Made by a program: the position numbers and the translations under genes
Shown here: positions 1-5,510 of the stretch, piece by piece
How positions within the stretch are numbered: position 1 is the stretch's first letter
How the letters are laid out: every line of letters starts with the position of its first letter
The notes under the pieces: generated by a model
Seen by the model: only the letters and a program-made list of their open reading frames with translations
Told to the model about the DNA's origin: nothing
The model's database searches: none
Assembly (NCBI GenBank): GCA_045126815.1
Contig: JBGVPD010000077.1
Span: 1 to 5,705 of the forward strand
Direction of reading: 5' to 3'
From: RGIG1995 sp045126815
GTDB taxonomy: Bacteria > Bacillota > Clostridia > Oscillospirales > CAG-272
Length of the DNA stretch: 5,705 bases

Positions 1-91
1 GAGCCTGCGCAACGTAACAGTTTGCTCTAATTCAAATGTTACGCACTCTCCTTCAGTCAGCTTCGCTGACAGCTCCCTCCGCAGGGAGCCT
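1..91. repeat. Palindrome cluster resembling an interspersed intergenic repeat
   Basis: Three fold-back units lie side by side and no gene covers them. First, CGTAACA (13-19) plus TTTG (21-24) pairs with CAAA (33-36) plus TGTTACG (37-43), an 11-bp stem with one bulged G and an 8-nt loop. Second, GTCAGC (56-61) pairs with GCTGAC (65-70) across a TTC loop. Third, GCTCCCT (72-78) pairs with AGGGAGC (83-89) across CCGC. The string GAGCCT at the left edge recurs at 86-91, so the window may start at the end of a preceding copy, but six bases is thin support. The style resembles the short GC-rich palindromic repeats scattered between genes in gut Clostridia; that is recollection, not a search. None of the stems is followed by a T-run, so they are not typical terminators. 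Confidence 0.5.
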
Positions 92-154
92 TTATCACAA
101 TCATTCTGTGCTATCTCTTCATTTGCTTTCTATTCATCGGCTTAGCCTTTACTG

Positions 155-185
155 AACCACACAGACTTTTAGCGTGGTTTTCGTT
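155..185 (+). terminator. Weak possible terminator for a gene left of the window
   Basis: AACCAC (155-160) pairs with GTGGTT (174-179) around a 13-nt loop, and the right arm runs into TTTTCGTTTTA. This is a short, interrupted U-tract, so termination would be weak. It could serve a rightward transcript entering from before position 1. The stronger palindrome about 10 bases downstream makes this one dispensable. Confidence 0.25.
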
Positions 186-192
186 TTACAAC

Positions 193-226
193 AAAAAGCA
201 AACACAAATTTGTGTTTGCTTTTTTT
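193..226. terminator. Bidirectional rho-independent terminator, perfect 32-bp palindrome
   Basis: Positions 193-224 are a perfect inverted repeat centred on AAATTT (206-211). The core arm is AAGCAAACAC against GTGTTTGCTT. On the plus strand the stem ends in seven T (220-226); on the minus strand it ends in a run of five T. It lies about 30 nt beyond the stop codon of the minus-strand SGNH gene and would end that transcript. It could also stop rightward transcription entering from the left. Confidence 0.85.
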
Positions 227-253
227 AGATATATTTACTTTTGTTAAATTAAA

Positions 254-1303
254 TCACTTCGTGTGTGTTCTTAAATACTCGGTAAGTTTCGTAACGCCCG
301 TAGTATTAAGATGTATACCGTCGGATGATTCAGTTGAGTCAAGCACACGTCTTCCGTCCGTCTTTATAAACGCTTCGGTTACGTCAACGTAGTACAGTCC
401 TCTGCTCTTCGCTATCTCCATAGCAATATTGTTAAACTTCGTCATCTTCGCATTGTTTAAGCCCTGCGCACTGTTTGCAAGACCGTCTGCCAACGGGAAT
501 ATAGCGTAAATATAGATCGCCGAATTGGGACTTGCCGCCATGATCGAGTCAACCAACGCTTCGTAATTTGATCTGTATACCGATTCAGACATCCAAAATT
601 CGTTTACTCCGAGACATATATATATCTTTTTGTATTCGGGATGTAATTTTATCGCATTTGCAATAGTAAGATTTTGTCCGTTTTCCGTTATAAATGGGTT
701 AGTTCTCGCCGTACTTACGTTCAATCCTTGATACGCATAATAAGTAGCAGTCGTTATGTCACTGTATATCTGTATTCCCTGCGTTCTTGAGTCACCGACG
801 AATACGGCATCGGAGAAGAATTCATCTCCCACTCTTTCCGACAATCCCACAGGATAAAACGTAACGATCGGTCTTCCGATAGGCTCATCGTCACCTGTTT
901 GTGGTGTATCTGTTGTTTCGGGTGTCTTCGTTGTCTCCGGTACCTTCGTTGTCTCCGGTGTCTTTGTTGTTTCAGGTGCCTTTGTTGTTTCGGGAACCTT
1001 CGTTGTCTCGGGTACCTTTGTTGTTTCAGGTGCCTTCGTTGTCTCAGGTGTCTTTGTCGTTTCAGGTACCTTCGTCGTTGTATCGGGCGCTTCCGTCGTT
1101 GTATCGTCCGAAGTGTCAGTGGTATCTTTGTTAACACTCGTTACGTTAGTTTCGCTGACACTGTCGGTCGGTTGTCCATCACCGCCAACTTTGCCATTGA
1201 TCAACTTGATCACAGACATAACGAGTAAAGCAACTATAACCAAAACCGCAATTAAAATCGAGACCATAACGATTATATTTTGTTTCGGTGTTTTCTTGAT
1301 CAT
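254..1303 (-). CDS. Membrane-anchored SGNH/GDSL-type hydrolase with KxPETT-repeat linker
   Basis: This 349-residue protein has three parts. A short basic N-terminus is followed by a hydrophobic segment (about residues 10-35), best read as a signal anchor or uncleaved signal peptide because no cleavage site is obvious. Residues 45-140 are a low-complexity Thr/Pro/Glu/Asp spacer with nine KxPETT hexapeptides (78-131). The catalytic domain spans about 150-349. It shows the SGNH blocks: FVGDSRTQG with nucleophile Ser172, a block-II-like Gly203, LGVNE with Asn234, and DGIH with Asp328 and His331. The family hydrolyses esters, often O-acetyl groups on polysaccharides or peptidoglycan; the domain should lie outside the membrane, tethered by the spacer. 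The substrate cannot be read from sequence. The start is supported by AAGGAGG six to seven bases upstream. It is a single-gene unit with its own promoter and terminator. TPQTG at 133-137 resembles a sortase site but is internal and has no following membrane segment. Confidence 0.9.
   Translation of the reverse strand: MIKKTPKQNIIVMVSILIAVLVIVALLVMSVIKLINGKVGGDGQPTDSVSETNVTSVNKDTTDTSDDTTTEAPDTTTKVPETTKTPETTKAPETTKVPETTKVPETTKAPETTKTPETTKVPETTKTPETTDTPQTGDDEPIGRPIVTFYPVGLSERVGDEFFSDAVFVGDSRTQGIQIYSDITTATYYAYQGLNVSTARTNPFITENGQNLTIANAIKLHPEYKKIYICLGVNEFWMSESVYRSNYEALVDSIMAASPNSAIYIYAIFPLADGLANSAQGLNNAKMTKFNNIAMEIAKSRGLYYVDVTEAFIKTDGRRVLDSTESSDGIHLNTTGVTKLTEYLRTHTK
911..1072 (-). repeat. Nine-copy 18-bp in-frame tandem repeat encoding KxPETT
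   Basis: Nine contiguous 18-nt units encode Lys-[Val/Thr/Ala]-Pro-Glu-Thr-Thr. In reading order the variable residue is V, T, A, V, V, A, T, V, T. Most differences between units are at that codon and at third positions. Flanking EAPDTT (residues 71-76) and DTPQTG (132-137) look like degenerate units. The repeat forms an extended, probably surface-exposed spacer between membrane anchor and enzyme domain. Any gain or loss of whole units keeps the frame, so copy number can vary between strains without breaking the gene. Confidence 0.93.
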
Positions 1304-1343
1304 TGTTTACCCTCCTTAGTCTGTTTTTTGTAACGTGCTTAAT

Positions 1344-1373
1344 ATTATAGCATATATAAAATAATAAATTCAA
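1344..1373 (-). promoter_or_regulatory. Sigma-A promoter with extended -10 for the SGNH gene
   Basis: Read on the minus strand, TTGAAT (1373-1368) is followed by an 18-bp spacer and TATAAT (1349-1344). A TG dinucleotide one base before the -10 (1352-1351) gives an extended -10, TGCTATAAT. The predicted transcript starts near 1337, leaving a leader of about 34 nt before the ATG. This promoter lies downstream of the AraC gene's terminator, so the SGNH gene should be transcribed separately. Confidence 0.7.
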
Positions 1374-1443
1374 TACATTTTTCCTAAAAAATTGACTTTT
1401 TTTTATTTTTGTAGACTTGTACAAATGAATAGTTTTCCCCTAA

Positions 1444-1499
1444 AAACAAAAAATACGCACTGTATGCTGTGTTTCACTAAATAAACATACAATGCGTAT
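1444..1499 (-). terminator. Rho-independent terminator of the AraC-type regulator gene
   Basis: ATACGCA (1453-1459) pairs with TGCGTAT (1493-1499), then one C/A mismatch, then TGTATG (1461-1466) with CATACA (1486-1491): 13 of 14 positions pair around a 19-nt loop. On the minus strand the stem is followed by a T-tract interrupted by a single G (1453 down to 1444). It sits about 40 nt after the regulator's stop codon and separates it from the SGNH gene. Confidence 0.78.
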
Positions 1500-1538
1500 A
1501 CGTTGCCATTCGTCATTATAACCAAAAATCAGACAAAT

Positions 1539-2369
1539 TTATTTTCTTGCGGCATTACATTTAGAAGGGGAAATTCCATATTTTTTCTTGAAAATTTTTG
1601 AGAAAGCAAATATGTCGTCATACCCCACACTGACAGCAACTTCGGACACCGAATATTCGCCCGTCATAAGCAGATATTTTGCCTTTTCAAGCCTATAGTC
1701 AACAAGATACTTTTGAGGACTTACACCGATATATTTTGTAAATATACGGGAAAAATATCTTCTGTCTATCCCAAGGTTTTTCGCTATACCGTCTATCGTT
1801 ATATGAGACTGATAGTTTGCCTGTATATAGTCCGCAGCCTTTATGCAGTATTGCGATACGGGGTTTTCATACTTTTGAACGTTGTTTACAGCCATCAACC
1901 TGTCAATAACCGCGTAAAGCTTTGCGTTTAAAAATATAGCCGACAGTTCCTTGTCAACCGGAATGTGACGAAACTCGTCAAACACCCCGTAAAGCTCGGG
2001 ACAGTATACTGTAAATACGTCGTCGCCCAACCCGCAAAGATTGAACAGTTCCTCAACTTTGTCCCCCTCAAATGATATCCACGAATATACCCATGGATCT
2101 TCACATTCTGCCTGATGTTTTATTACTACGTCGGGTTTTATTAGAAACATATGGTTTTTTTCAAGTTTATAAGTCTTATCCTTTACGGTATACTCACCCT
2201 TGCCGGACAAAACGTAATGAAGGCTGTAGTATGAATGAACTGACGGTCCCCAAAATCCTCCCGGTTTTCTCTGGTGCCAACCGCATTTCACAGGATTTAT
2301 CTCCTTGAAATGCATATTTTTTACCAAAAAAGAGTATTGTTTTTGTATATCATTTGACTTTATCGCCAT
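1539..2369 (-). CDS. AraC/XylS-family transcriptional regulator, sugar-regulator type
   Basis: This 276-residue protein is of normal length for a one-component AraC-family regulator. Residues about 25-150 form the cupin-like effector domain, with the typical stretches HSYYSLHYVLSGKGEY (45-60), a FLIKPD turn (75-80) and WVYSWISFEG (93-102). This pattern is common in MsmR/RafR-like regulators that sense sugars. Residues about 172-272 are the DNA-binding domain with two helix-turn-helix units: ITIDGIAKNLGIDRRYFSRIF (from 190) and SVSEVAVSVGYDDIFAFSKIF (from 240), ending in the family signature KKYGISPSK. The ATG at 2369 is preceded by AGGG and GGTGG, an acceptable ribosome binding site; Met19 is a less likely alternative start. 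The gene is divergent from the sugar kinase gene, which makes that gene its likeliest target by inference. The effector is unknown and no transporter lies in the window. Confidence 0.92.
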   Translation of the reverse strand: MAIKSNDIQKQYSFLVKNMHFKEINPVKCGWHQRKPGGFWGPSVHSYYSLHYVLSGKGEYTVKDKTYKLEKNHMFLIKPDVVIKHQAECEDPWVYSWISFEGDKVEELFNLCGLGDDVFTVYCPELYGVFDEFRHIPVDKELSAIFLNAKLYAVIDRLMAVNNVQKYENPVSQYCIKAADYIQANYQSHITIDGIAKNLGIDRRYFSRIFTKYIGVSPQKYLVDYRLEKAKYLLMTGEYSVSEVAVSVGYDDIFAFSKIFKKKYGISPSKCNAARK

Positions 2370-2390
2370 ACTTTCACCACCCTGTTGGTG

Positions 2391-2488
2391 ACATTATAAC
2401 ATAAATATGCCACAAAAGTCAATGTTCTAATGTTAAATGTGTGTTTTTCTTACATTATTAAGTTTTATTATTAAAAACCCTTTACATT
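2391..2488. promoter_or_regulatory. Candidate operator region: clustered ACATT/AATGT pentamers
   Basis: Six copies of one pentamer occur in 98 bp between the divergent promoters. ACATT is at 2391-2395, 2452-2456 and 2484-2488; its complement AATGT is at 2421-2425, 2429-2433 and 2436-2440. The last ACATT is within TTACATT, as is the copy at 2452, so TTACATT recurs exactly 32 bp apart (2450 and 2482), about three helical turns. The rightmost copy ends 12 bp before the -35 of the kinase promoter, where AraC-type activators often bind; the copy at 2421 overlaps the regulator's own -35. The region is AT-rich, so some copies may be chance. That the AraC-type protein binds here is inference. Confidence 0.35.
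2393..2422 (-). promoter_or_regulatory. Sigma-A promoter of the AraC-type regulator
   Basis: On the minus strand, TTGACT (2422-2417) is followed by an 18-bp spacer and a perfect TATAAT (2398-2393). The transcript should start near 2386, giving a very short leader of about 17 nt. DNA just inside it, CACCA (2375-2379) and TGGTG (2386-2390), is an inverted repeat with the AGGG of the ribosome binding site in its loop. The outer arm may fall just outside the transcript, so a translational role is doubtful. The -35 overlaps one copy of the AATGT pentamer cluster, which would suit autoregulation. Confidence 0.72.
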
Positions 2489-2500
2489 CTTCTTTTTTGG

Positions 2501-2529
2501 TTGACAAAACTTGTTTTTTCCTATATAAT
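2501..2529 (+). promoter_or_regulatory. Perfect-consensus sigma-A promoter for the kinase-nucleotidyltransferase pair
   Basis: TTGACA (2501-2506), a 17-bp spacer and TATAAT (2524-2529) match the housekeeping consensus at every position and at the ideal spacing. Transcription should begin near 2536, giving a leader of about 92 nt before the kinase start. A promoter this strong would hardly need an activator, so control, if any, is more likely repression or an effect within the leader. Confidence 0.9.
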
Positions 2530-2533
2530 TGTA

Positions 2534-2574
2534 ATGCATATATTCTGGTTTTATATTTTTATGATGCATATATT
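2534..2574. repeat. 11-bp direct repeat ATGCATATATT at and below the start site
   Basis: ATGCATATATT occurs at 2534-2544 and again at 2564-2574, 30 bp apart. The first copy covers the predicted start site; the second is in the leader and runs into a T-tract (2573-2579). The palindromic ATGCAT cores could also pair as a weak 6-bp stem before that T-tract. Placement below the -10 would suit a repressor-type site. It could also be chance in AT-rich DNA. Confidence 0.45.
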
Positions 2575-2611
2575 TTTTTAAGTAACGCCATGCTGTGACA
2601 TCGGTTTTACA

Positions 2612-2618
2612 GAGGGAG
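2612..2618 (+). promoter_or_regulatory. Ribosome binding site that sets the kinase start
   Basis: GAGGGAG lies nine bases before the ATG at 2628. The open frame continues upstream to a GTG at 2595, but that would place this site inside the coding region and has no good ribosome binding site of its own. The ATG at 2628 is therefore the better start. Confidence 0.85.
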
Positions 2619-2627
2619 ATATTTTTC

Positions 2628-3716
2628 ATGCAGAAACAACTCGATATATTAAGCAACTTTACATTGGAAGGAACACCTATTTCTATCAAGCCGTTGGGTA
2701 ACGGCCATATAAACTCCACATTTTTGGCTACGTATGAGAATGGAAGTAAGTTTATCCTTCAAAAAATTAACCACTATGTTTTCAAAGACGTTTCAGCTTT
2801 AATGGAAAACATTGATGTGGTTAACTGTTTTTTGAAAAAGAAATTCGAAAAATACCCAACAAACATTCTTCAAAAAACACTTTCCGTTATCAGAACGAAA
2901 GACGGAAACAAATTCTATATGGCTGAAGACGGTACTTACTGGAGAGTTTACGATTACATCGACAACGTTGTTTCTTACGAGATCGTTGAAAGTCCGGAAC
3001 ACTTCTATTACGCAGGAAGAGCGTTTGGAAACTTCCAAAAGCTTCTTGATGACTTCCCTGCAGAGACTTTGACGGAAACGATCCCCAACTTTCACAATAC
3101 AGTATCACGTTATGCCGACTTTGAAGAAAAAATCGCTTTGAACAAAAGCGGAAGAGCTTGTGAAGCTGAAGAAGAGATCGCTTTCGCAAGAAAGTATAAG
3201 TGGTTGGCAGAAGAACTGCATCCTCTTATCGAAAAGGGCGAACTCCCTTTAAGAGTTACACATAACGATACTAAACTTAATAATCTTTTGCTTGATGAAT
3301 TTACAGGTGAACCCATTTGCGTTATTGACCTTGACACCGTTATGCCCGGACTGTCGCTTTACGACTTCGGTGACAGCATAAGATTTGGTTCTAACCCCGC
3401 AGAAGAAGACGAAAAAGATCTGTCAAAAGTATACAGCGATATAAACCTGTTTGAAGCATACACAAAAGGCTTCCTTGAAGAGTGCGGAGCATCATTGACG
3501 GAAAAAGAAATCGAGCTTTTACCTATATCTGCCCTCGTTATGACGTACGAATGCGGAATTCGTTTCCTCGGCGACTTCGTTGATGGAGATACCTACTTTA
3601 ACGCAAAACGATATGAACACAACTTAGACCGTGCTCGTACTCAGTTTAAGCTCGTTAAAGATATGGAAGAAAAATTGCCTCAGATGAAGGCTATTGTTAA
3701 AAAATACACACGATAA
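2628..3716 (+). CDS. NahK-type sugar 1-kinase (phosphotransferase, APH fold)
   Basis: From the ATG at 2628 the protein has 362 residues, close to the roughly 360 of Bifidobacterium N-acetylhexosamine 1-kinase. It has the aminoglycoside-phosphotransferase/choline-kinase fold. A glycine-rich nucleotide loop, LGNGHINSTF, lies near residue 23, and the FILQKIN strand carries the likely ATP-contacting Lys46. The catalytic loop VTHNDTKLNN has Asp214 as probable base and Asn219 as metal ligand, and the DLDT motif has metal-binding Asp234/Asp236, followed by YDFGDSIRFG (245-254). HNDTK with DLDT is the pattern I associate with NahK, which makes GlcNAc-1-P or GalNAc-1-P from the free sugar and ATP. The exact sugar is not provable here; an annotation of general phosphotransferase or homoserine-kinase-like protein is equally compatible with the fold. 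It is the first gene of a two-gene unit with a nucleotidyltransferase, which supports a sugar-1-phosphate product. The enzyme is cytoplasmic, with no signal peptide. Confidence 0.88.
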   Translation: MQKQLDILSNFTLEGTPISIKPLGNGHINSTFLATYENGSKFILQKINHYVFKDVSALMENIDVVNCFLKKKFEKYPTNILQKTLSVIRTKDGNKFYMAEDGTYWRVYDYIDNVVSYEIVESPEHFYYAGRAFGNFQKLLDDFPAETLTETIPNFHNTVSRYADFEEKIALNKSGRACEAEEEIAFARKYKWLAEELHPLIEKGELPLRVTHNDTKLNNLLLDEFTGEPICVIDLDTVMPGLSLYDFGDSIRFGSNPAEEDEKDLSKVYSDINLFEAYTKGFLEECGASLTEKEIELLPISALVMTYECGIRFLGDFVDGDTYFNAKRYEHNLDRARTQFKLVKDMEEKLPQMKAIVKKYTR

Positions 3717-3751
3717 CATTATAAATTTCACATAAAGAAAGGTAAATTATT

Positions 3752-4684
3752 ATGGAAAATTACTACACAAAACCCGCTCTTATAATTATGGCAGCTGGTA
3801 TGGGAAGCCGTTTCGGCGGATTAAAGCAGGTTACTCCTCTCGGTCCTTCAGGTGAGCTTATCATCGACTACTCCATACACGATGCTATGGAAGCCGGTTT
3901 TGAAAGAATCGTATTTGTAATCAAACATGAAATTGAAGATGTATTTAAAGAACTTATCGGTAACAGAATTGAAAAACTCATTCAGACTGATTATGTTTTC
4001 CAGGAACTCAACGAACTCCCCGAAGGTTACTCTATCCCCGAAGGCAGAGTTAAACCCTACGGAACAGCACACGCAGTTTGGTGCTGCCGCGATATCGTTA
4101 AGGGTCCCTTTATGGTTATCAACTCTGATGACTACTATGGCAAAGATTGCTTTAAACTCATTTATAATTTCATTACAAAGCCTACCAACGACGGTATCAA
4201 ACATCTTTGCATGGCAGGTTACATTCTTGAAAACACTCTTACCGAAAACGGTTCTGTTTCAAGAGGTGTTTGCGAAATTGACGAAAACAACAAGATCATC
4301 AGTATTGCAGAGCGCACAAAGATCGCTATAAGAGACGGCGAACCTATGTTCACTGAAGACGACGGCGAAACATGGACAGCCCTTGATAGAAAATCTTACG
4401 TTTCAATGAACTGCTGGGGCTATCCTGCAGATATGTTTGACATATTTGACAAAGAACTCCGCGTGTTCCTTGACAACATCAGTTCTAACCCCTTGAAGGG
4501 CGAGTTCTTCCTTCCCATTATGGCTGACAAAATGACAAAAGAGGGCATCGCAGATATCACTGTTCTCCCCGTTTCAGACAAATGGTTTGGCGTAACTTAC
4601 GCTGAAGACAAACCCAAAGTTATGGCAGCTCTTAAAGACCTTGCCGACAAGGGCGTTTACGCTCAGAAACTCTGGGACAAATAA
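3752..4684 (+). CDS. Sugar-1-phosphate nucleotidyltransferase (NDP-sugar pyrophosphorylase type)
   Basis: This 310-residue cytoplasmic protein belongs to the GT-A-fold nucleotidyltransferases, which join NTP and sugar-1-phosphate to give NDP-sugar and pyrophosphate. It shows the N-terminal signature AAGMGSRFGGLKQ (14-26) with the conserved Arg20 and Lys25, the base-contacting KPYGTAHAVW (101-110), the metal site NSDDYYG (124-130) with Asp126 or Asp127, and later sugar-site strands MNCWGY (219-224), EFFLPIMAD (251-259) and DKWFGVTYAED (267-277). It ends soon after the catalytic domain and has no left-handed beta-helix, so it is not a GlmU-type bifunctional enzyme. It begins 35 nt after the kinase stop with AAAGG nine bases before the ATG, and no promoter or terminator intervenes, so the two are very probably co-transcribed. 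It most plausibly uses the kinase product. Which nucleotide and sugar it uses is open; UTP with HexNAc-1-P is my best guess. Confidence 0.88.
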   Translation: MENYYTKPALIIMAAGMGSRFGGLKQVTPLGPSGELIIDYSIHDAMEAGFERIVFVIKHEIEDVFKELIGNRIEKLIQTDYVFQELNELPEGYSIPEGRVKPYGTAHAVWCCRDIVKGPFMVINSDDYYGKDCFKLIYNFITKPTNDGIKHLCMAGYILENTLTENGSVSRGVCEIDENNKIISIAERTKIAIRDGEPMFTEDDGETWTALDRKSYVSMNCWGYPADMFDIFDKELRVFLDNISSNPLKGEFFLPIMADKMTKEGIADITVLPVSDKWFGVTYAEDKPKVMAALKDLADKGVYAQKLWDK

Positions 4685-4697
4685 TTTAAAAAACTAA

Positions 4698-4735
4698 GGG
4701 AGATGTTTGTTTTTATAACATCTCCCCTATTTTTA
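4698..4735. terminator. Rho-independent terminator after the nucleotidyltransferase
   Basis: GGGAGATGTT (4698-4707) pairs perfectly with AACATCTCCC (4717-4726) across a 9-nt loop, and TATTTTTAG follows. An outer AAACTAA (4691-4697) can pair with TTAGTTT (4733-4739). On the minus strand the stem is also followed by T-runs, so it can act both ways. It closes the kinase-nucleotidyltransferase unit and lies only about 33 nt before the next gene's start codon. Confidence 0.85.
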
Positions 4736-4759
4736 GTTTAATAAATAGGGTGACAAATC

Positions 4760-5410
4760 ATGAAATATAACGCGGTTATATTTGACCTTGACGGAACGAT
4801 ACTTTCTACACTCGAGGACCTGTCAGACAGTGTAAATTTTGCATTAAGAAACAATTCTCTCCCCGAAAGAACGATCGACGAGGTTAGATGTTTCGTTGGT
4901 AACGGAATTAGGCTTCTTATAGAAAGAGCCGTTCCGAAAAATTGTGATTTAGCGGTTGTTGACAGTGTTTTTTCCGACTTCAAATCACATTACAAAACAA
5001 ACTGTACTAACAAGACTATGCCGTACGACGGCATTATAGATATGCTTAACAGCTTAAAAAATAAAGGCATAAAATTAGGAGTTTTGTCCAATAAAGCCGA
5101 TTTTGCCGTTCAGGATCTATGCGAAAGATATTTTTATAATATTTTTGACGGTGTGCTCGGCGAGGTTGAAAACACCCCCAAAAAACCTGCTCCCGACGGC
5201 GTATATAACGTTATGAAAAGAATGGGCGTAGTTAACCCGAAATGCGTTTACGTGGGCGACTCCGACGTTGACGTGTTGACCGCAAAAAATGCAAATCTCG
5301 ACTGCATCGCGGTTAGTTGGGGCTTTCGTGACGTTGATAACCTTAAAAACGCCGGTGCCGAAGTTATTGTTTCGACTCCAAAGGAACTTTTCGAAGAAAT
5401 AATAAGATAA
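4760..5410 (+). CDS. HAD-superfamily phosphatase, phosphoglycolate-phosphatase (Gph/PGP) type
   Basis: This 216-residue protein is full length for a subfamily I HAD hydrolase. All four catalytic motifs are present: FDLDGT (8-13) with nucleophile Asp9 and acid/base Asp11, VLSNK (108-112) with Ser110, KKPAPDG (141-147) with Lys142, and VGDSDVD (165-171) with Asp167 and Asp171. Residues about 14-85 form the helical C1 cap that selects substrate. KPAPD and GDSDVDV are typical of Gph/PGP enzymes, which dephosphorylate 2-phosphoglycolate, but close relatives act on pyrophosphate, sugar phosphates or nucleotides. The ATG is preceded by TAGGGTG with good spacing. The gene sits just behind a terminator and I see no convincing separate promoter between, so it may depend on read-through from the upstream pair. 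A role in hydrolysing sugar phosphate or pyrophosphate from that pathway is possible but speculative; housekeeping repair is the default. Confidence 0.9.
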   Translation: MKYNAVIFDLDGTILSTLEDLSDSVNFALRNNSLPERTIDEVRCFVGNGIRLLIERAVPKNCDLAVVDSVFSDFKSHYKTNCTNKTMPYDGIIDMLNSLKNKGIKLGVLSNKADFAVQDLCERYFYNIFDGVLGEVENTPKKPAPDGVYNVMKRMGVVNPKCVYVGDSDVDVLTAKNANLDCIAVSWGFRDVDNLKNAGAEVIVSTPKELFEEIIR

Positions 5411-5416
5411 TTTATT

Positions 5417-5446
5417 AAAAAAGGCGATTAATTAATCGCTTTTTTT
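5417..5446 (+). terminator. Rho-independent terminator of the HAD phosphatase gene
   Basis: GCGATTAA (5424-5431) pairs with TTAATCGC (5432-5439) as a perfect palindrome. It extends by a G-U pair and A-runs (5417-5422) against T-runs (5441-5446). Seven T follow the stem. It begins seven bases after the stop codon. Confidence 0.87.
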
Positions 5447-5510
5447 ATTTTCCGTCCGCACGAAAATTATGATTAACATCAAAAGGAATTGAAAAACGTT
5501 TTCGTTTATT

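Noticed and set aside
893..907. TPQTG (residues 133-137 of the SGNH protein) as a sortase LPxTG signal
   Set aside because: The leucine is replaced, the site is in the middle of the protein, and no hydrophobic segment and basic tail follow.
911..1072. Regular 18-bp repeats that could suggest a CRISPR array
   Set aside because: The units are contiguous without spacers and translate cleanly into KxPETT within a longer intact gene.
754..1137. Second minus-strand open frame with Arg/Gln-rich repeats
   Set aside because: It is an out-of-frame reading of the same repeat; the overlapping frame has the anchor and all catalytic motifs.
899..1228. Plus-strand open frames rich in Cys, Leu and Arg over the repeat
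   Set aside because: They are mirror frames of the tandem repeat in the SGNH gene, with repetitive composition and no ribosome binding site.
1417..1424. TTGTACAA palindrome upstream of the SGNH promoter as an operator
   Set aside because: Eight bases in AT-rich DNA, far from the -35, with no second copy or candidate regulator.
2595..2627. GTG start at 2595 for the kinase
   Set aside because: The strong GAGGGAG site at 2612-2618 points to the ATG at 2628, and the 11 extra residues are not needed by the family.
3848..4331. Long antisense and alternate-frame open frames within the nucleotidyltransferase gene
   Set aside because: They overlap a gene with clear family motifs, have no recognisable domain and no ribosome binding site.
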